Below are positions 62,119-64,000 of a stretch of DNA of 64,000 nt, one piece after another. Location: contig NZ_CP147404.1 of NCBI RefSeq assembly GCF_037201805.1, forward strand, positions 1,698,001 to 1,762,000, read 5' to 3'. Below the pieces are notes generated by a model. That model was not told where the DNA came from and ran no database searches. It saw only the letters and a list, made by a program, of their open reading frames with translations. The stretch's first letter is position 1; the number at the start of each line of letters is the position of its first letter. The translations under genes were made by a program, and so were the position numbers. This DNA is from Bacillus sp. FJAT-52991 (GTDB lineage: Bacteria; Bacillota; Bacilli; Bacillales; Domibacillaceae).

Positions 62119-62221
62119 ATTGGTTCCTGGTAGAAACCTCCAAACCATATTATTGGAGTTATACGAAAAAATTTTTTAATCGATTTTGTAAAAGGATAAT
62201 TGAATTTATTTATATTGTCAA
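62093..62221 (-). promoter_or_regulatory. Sigma-A promoter of add with leader
   Basis: TTGACA (minus strand, 62216-62221) and TATCCT (62193-62198) are 17 bases apart. Transcription would start near 62186, about 16 bases before the aptamer. Confidence 0.72.
62100..62170 (-). ncRNA. Purine riboswitch aptamer, adenine type, upstream of add
   Basis: On the minus strand: P1 TTTTTCGTA with TACGGAGAA (two G-T pairs), P2 CTCCAA around AATATGG closed by TTGGAG, joining GTTTCTA, P3 CCAGGAA with TTCCTG. The ligand base before UACG is U (complement of A62109), which predicts adenine. The aptamer's 3' half is also used by the terminator, so adenine should turn the gene on. Confidence 0.85.
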
Positions 62222-62437
62222 GTAGGGGAATGTCATTTAACGAATGTCCAGATTCCCTAAACTCATTTAAGTATTTCCCCCCTACATGACAAAGCCCCCC
62301 CATATTACGGGGAAGGTAAAGACGTCAATATTGATCATTTCTTAAACGATCAATATTCTATCTTCTACACAAAACGTGATTATTCTGATGAGCGTACAAT
62401 ATCCGCTTTTTTATCTCTTTCCTTATTTTTCTTAACA
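62222..62437. other. Intergenic region with an inverted repeat
   Basis: AATATTGATC (62327-62336) and GATCAATATT (62348-62357) form a perfect 10-bp inverted repeat with an 11-bp spacer, function unknown. GGGGAATGTC/GAATGTCC-like repeats lie near 62227-62260. No gene is seen. Confidence 0.4.
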
Positions 62438-62812
62438 TTAAAGAACATATGTAGCCAGTGCTCTCTGGACATCAAAAATGCTGTCGTCCTTTCTAAACTG
62501 TTTGGCAATAGGGTTCTCATTTCCGGAAATCCAAATTAATAATTCCGCCTCTAAGTCAAAAGTTCCTGCTGTTTCTACGCTAAAATGAGTGATGCTTCGA
62601 TACGGTATAGAGAGATATTCTATTTTCTTTCCTGTTACGCCTTGCTTATCAATTAATAGTAAACGTTTGTTACTAAAAACGATTAAATCACGCAAAATTT
62701 CAAATGCTACTTCAATTTTTTCTCCCTCAGCCACGATGAGTTCCAACGTCTTCTCTACCGTTTTAATATCCGCTTCCGTAGCATTGCCAATTAGACCATC
62801 AAATAATCCCAT
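62438..62812 (-). CDS. PH-domain (bPH) protein
   Basis: 124 residues, all-beta with a final helix, as in bacterial pleckstrin-homology proteins: FEILRDLIVFSNKRLLLIDK, then VTGKKIEYLSIPYRSITHFS and LLIWISGNENPIAKQFRKDD. A start helix (EADIKTVEKTLELIVAEGEK) precedes the barrel. Members form oligomers and have no known enzyme activity. GGAGGAAAAC precedes the ATG. The next gene on the strand is rtp, with 22 bp between stop and start, so they may be co-transcribed. Confidence 0.8.
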   Translation of the reverse strand: MGLFDGLIGNATEADIKTVEKTLELIVAEGEKIEVAFEILRDLIVFSNKRLLLIDKQGVTGKKIEYLSIPYRSITHFSVETAGTFDLEAELLIWISGNENPIAKQFRKDDSIFDVQRALATYVL

Positions 62813-62834
62813 GTTTTCCTCCCGATGTTTAAGT

Positions 62835-63197
62835 TTAATAAACGTCTTCTAATGCTTTTCGAAGCAATCCCATGCTTCGATCAAGATCCGTCTTTACCTG
62901 TTTTTTATACAGCTTTGCTTTTTCATAGTCGGCAAATTGATAAATGACTACTTCTTTGTATTTCGCCCCTTCTTGCAGCTTTTTATGTCTTTTTAGTATC
63001 CCATCATCGATTAACTCATGCAGCGAACGATAAATTTCCGAATGATTCGGTTCATAGCCGTACTGTTTAAATGTTGCTTTTAATTCATCCATCGCCTGCA
63101 TGCCATATAAACGATTTTCTTCGACAAACTTAATCATAAATAACTTTAAAAAGGCCCGCTGTTTAATTAGAAATTTCCCTTCACCTCTTGGCATCAT
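62835..63197 (-). CDS. rtp: Replication terminator protein
   Basis: 120 residues, close in size to B. subtilis RTP (122). FLIKQRAFLKLFMIKFVEEN, RLYGMQAMDELKATFKQYGY, PNHSEIYRSLHELIDDGILK and YKEVVIYQFADYEKAKLYKK correspond block by block to RTP as I recall it. It is a winged-helix dimer that binds Ter sites and stops replication forks. ATG 63197 is preceded by AAGAGGTG. In B. subtilis the gene lies next to the terminus; the same may hold here. Confidence 0.85.
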   Translation of the reverse strand: MMPRGEGKFLIKQRAFLKLFMIKFVEENRLYGMQAMDELKATFKQYGYEPNHSEIYRSLHELIDDGILKRHKKLQEGAKYKEVVIYQFADYEKAKLYKKQVKTDLDRSMGLLRKALEDVY

Positions 63198-63250
63198 ATT
63201 CACCTCTTGATCCTTTATTTGCTTGTATATCCACTTATATTTTATTTTAG

Positions 63251-63268
63251 CAAATTTATTGGTATAGA
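63251..63268. promoter_or_regulatory. Weak candidate Ter/RTP-binding site
   Basis: On the minus strand CTATACCAATAAATTTGC resembles the core of B. subtilis Ter sites (CTATGTACTAAATTTTC) apart from one extra base and a few changes. It lies 54 bp upstream of rtp, where B. subtilis also has its TerI. Low confidence. Confidence 0.3.
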
Positions 63269-63345
63269 ACGAATGTTTTATTTTTATTTGAATTTTGCAC
63301 ATAATGTTATATTAAAATAAACAGGCACCTATTTATAGATACCTG

Positions 63346-64000
63346 TTACGTTTGCAAATATGGTTTTGTTTTCTGGATGATCATTTGAACAGCTTTCGCG
63401 TTTGTTGCGTACATTTTTTTCGTTTTTGGGCAGTCTGTCGCAAGGGCAAATGATTCCATATCCGCGACAAATTTCTTCAAATTGGCTAGCAATAATGGTC
63501 GTTCTTGAGGAGCAGCTGGTTGAAGAAGATCATCGAATAAATCTACATGTAACTCTCCATAAGCATTAATCTGGCCAATAAATACATTTTCAAGCGATAC
63601 ACCTGCTGTTTCAAGCTGCTCATTTAACCATTCTTTCGTTTTGCCGCTCTCCGCTAGCGCATCGTGTAGCAACCGGCCATCCATAATGATCGTATGAGGT
63701 TCTTTTTCATTGATTGGTGTGAGTTGTAAGTCACTTCTTGTGAGTGGACGTTTATCTTTCTTTAATAAAGCATTTAAGCTACCATCTTGTTCTAGGACGG
63801 CATATTCTACATCAGCAATGGAAAAAATATCTTTCTTCCGCAGTAACGATAATAACTCGTCGATTGTATATTTTTCTTTCTTCAAATTATCTTCTAATAC
63901 TTTGCCATCTTTAATAAATATCGTCGACTTCCCGTCAATGACACCTCTGATCGATTTACTTTTTAATGCTAAATATCCGGCAAGTAATGGAATAAGCCCC
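63346..64000 (-). CDS. DUF421-DUF1657 membrane protein (2Duf-like), 5' end outside the window
   Basis: At least 218 residues, open to the right edge. The start of the visible part (GLIPLLAGYLALKSKSIRGV) is the end of a membrane helix region. GKSTIFIKDGKVLEDNLKKE then YTIDELLSLLRKKDIFSIAD is the YetF/DUF421 soluble domain. The C-terminal LANLKKFVADMESFALATDC and later AKAVQMIIQKTKPYL fit DUF1657. This DUF421-DUF1657 fusion is the layout of 2Duf, a spore inner-membrane protein linked to spore heat resistance in Bacillus. No spoVA genes are in the window. Confidence 0.78.
   Translation of the reverse strand, partial: GLIPLLAGYLALKSKSIRGVIDGKSTIFIKDGKVLEDNLKKEKYTIDELLSLLRKKDIFSIADVEYAVLEQDGSLNALLKKDKRPLTRSDLQLTPINEKEPHTIIMDGRLLHDALAESGKTKEWLNEQLETAGVSLENVFIGQINAYGELHVDLFDDLLQPAAPQERPLLLANLKKFVADMESFALATDCPKTKKMYATNAKAVQMIIQKTKPYLQT

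Noticed and set aside
62034..62303. An 89-codon minus-strand frame upstream of add
   Set aside because: It overlaps the riboswitch and terminator, which fully explain the sequence.

Overview
The window looks like chromosomal DNA of a low-GC, spore-forming Bacillaceae species. Genes are preceded by strong AGGAGG-type ribosome sites, with many TTG and GTG starts. Several families are typical of Bacillus: YuzL, YrzI, YxeA, DUF2935, DUF3906, the YtrAB-type operon, replication terminator protein and a DUF421-DUF1657 spore-type membrane protein. Nothing in the sequence fixes the species.

Region by region. 1-2.5 kb: the start of a response regulator gene, divergent from a three-gene lantibiotic/bacitracin-type ABC exporter. 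2.6-7.4 kb: a tyrosine recombinase, a membrane protein, YxeA and YuzL small proteins, and a WYL regulator divergent from a VOC-fold protein. 7.5-16.4 kb is the accessory core. It holds a LAGLIDADG endonuclease, then a 5.6 kb segment (about 8.53-14.14 kb) bounded by an 11-bp repeat resembling a tmRNA 3' end and, just inside each end, paired CGTAGTTA repeats. This is the layout expected of an integrated element with attL and attR. Inside are an acetyltransferase, a MITE-like repeat, an integrase relic, hsdM with a truncated hsdS, a DUF1643 fragment and an apparently intact two-gene Kiwa-type anti-phage system (kwaA-kwaB). Just outside lie a frameshifted PglZ (BREX-type) relic and a DUF4145 protein, so the region reads as a decayed defence island in which Kiwa is the best-preserved system.

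17-26.3 kb: a large DUF2339 membrane protein, then the assimilatory sulfate operon read leftward (cysH, sat, cysC, sulfite reductase, DUF3906, sumT, sirB, TauE-type exporter), taking sulfate to sulfide and making siroheme for the reductase. 26.3-36.6 kb: an ABC-F protein, acetyltransferase, DinB, VOC, guaC behind a guanine-type riboswitch, an NAD(P)-dependent epimerase with its TetR regulator and twin operators, a DUF2935 protein and an APH-like kinase. 36.8-46.5 kb: a hemolysin III-type protein, an SdpR/SdpI-like pair, azlC-azlD with a cupin regulator, an MFS transporter, small unknown genes, a DUF2087 plus GIY-YIG pair behind an operator-like repeat cluster, and a TetR-M23 peptidase operon.

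46.6-57.3 kb: a Tn3-family transposase relic, a TetR-MFS efflux pair, a MurJ-like flippase, an acetyltransferase, an Fsr-like MFS transporter and a nosD-nosL-nosY-nosF copper-maturation cassette facing a second NosL-like lipoprotein, with no nosZ in view. 57.1-64 kb: YrzI and a 22-residue ORF, a YtrA-YtrB-permease operon, adenosine deaminase behind an adenine-type riboswitch, a PH-domain protein, replication terminator protein and the DUF421-DUF1657 protein at the right edge.

Two purine riboswitches of opposite predicted specificity sit in front of matching catabolic genes: guanine aptamer with GMP reductase, adenine aptamer with adenosine deaminase. In both, the aptamer overlaps the terminator so that ligand should turn the gene on.
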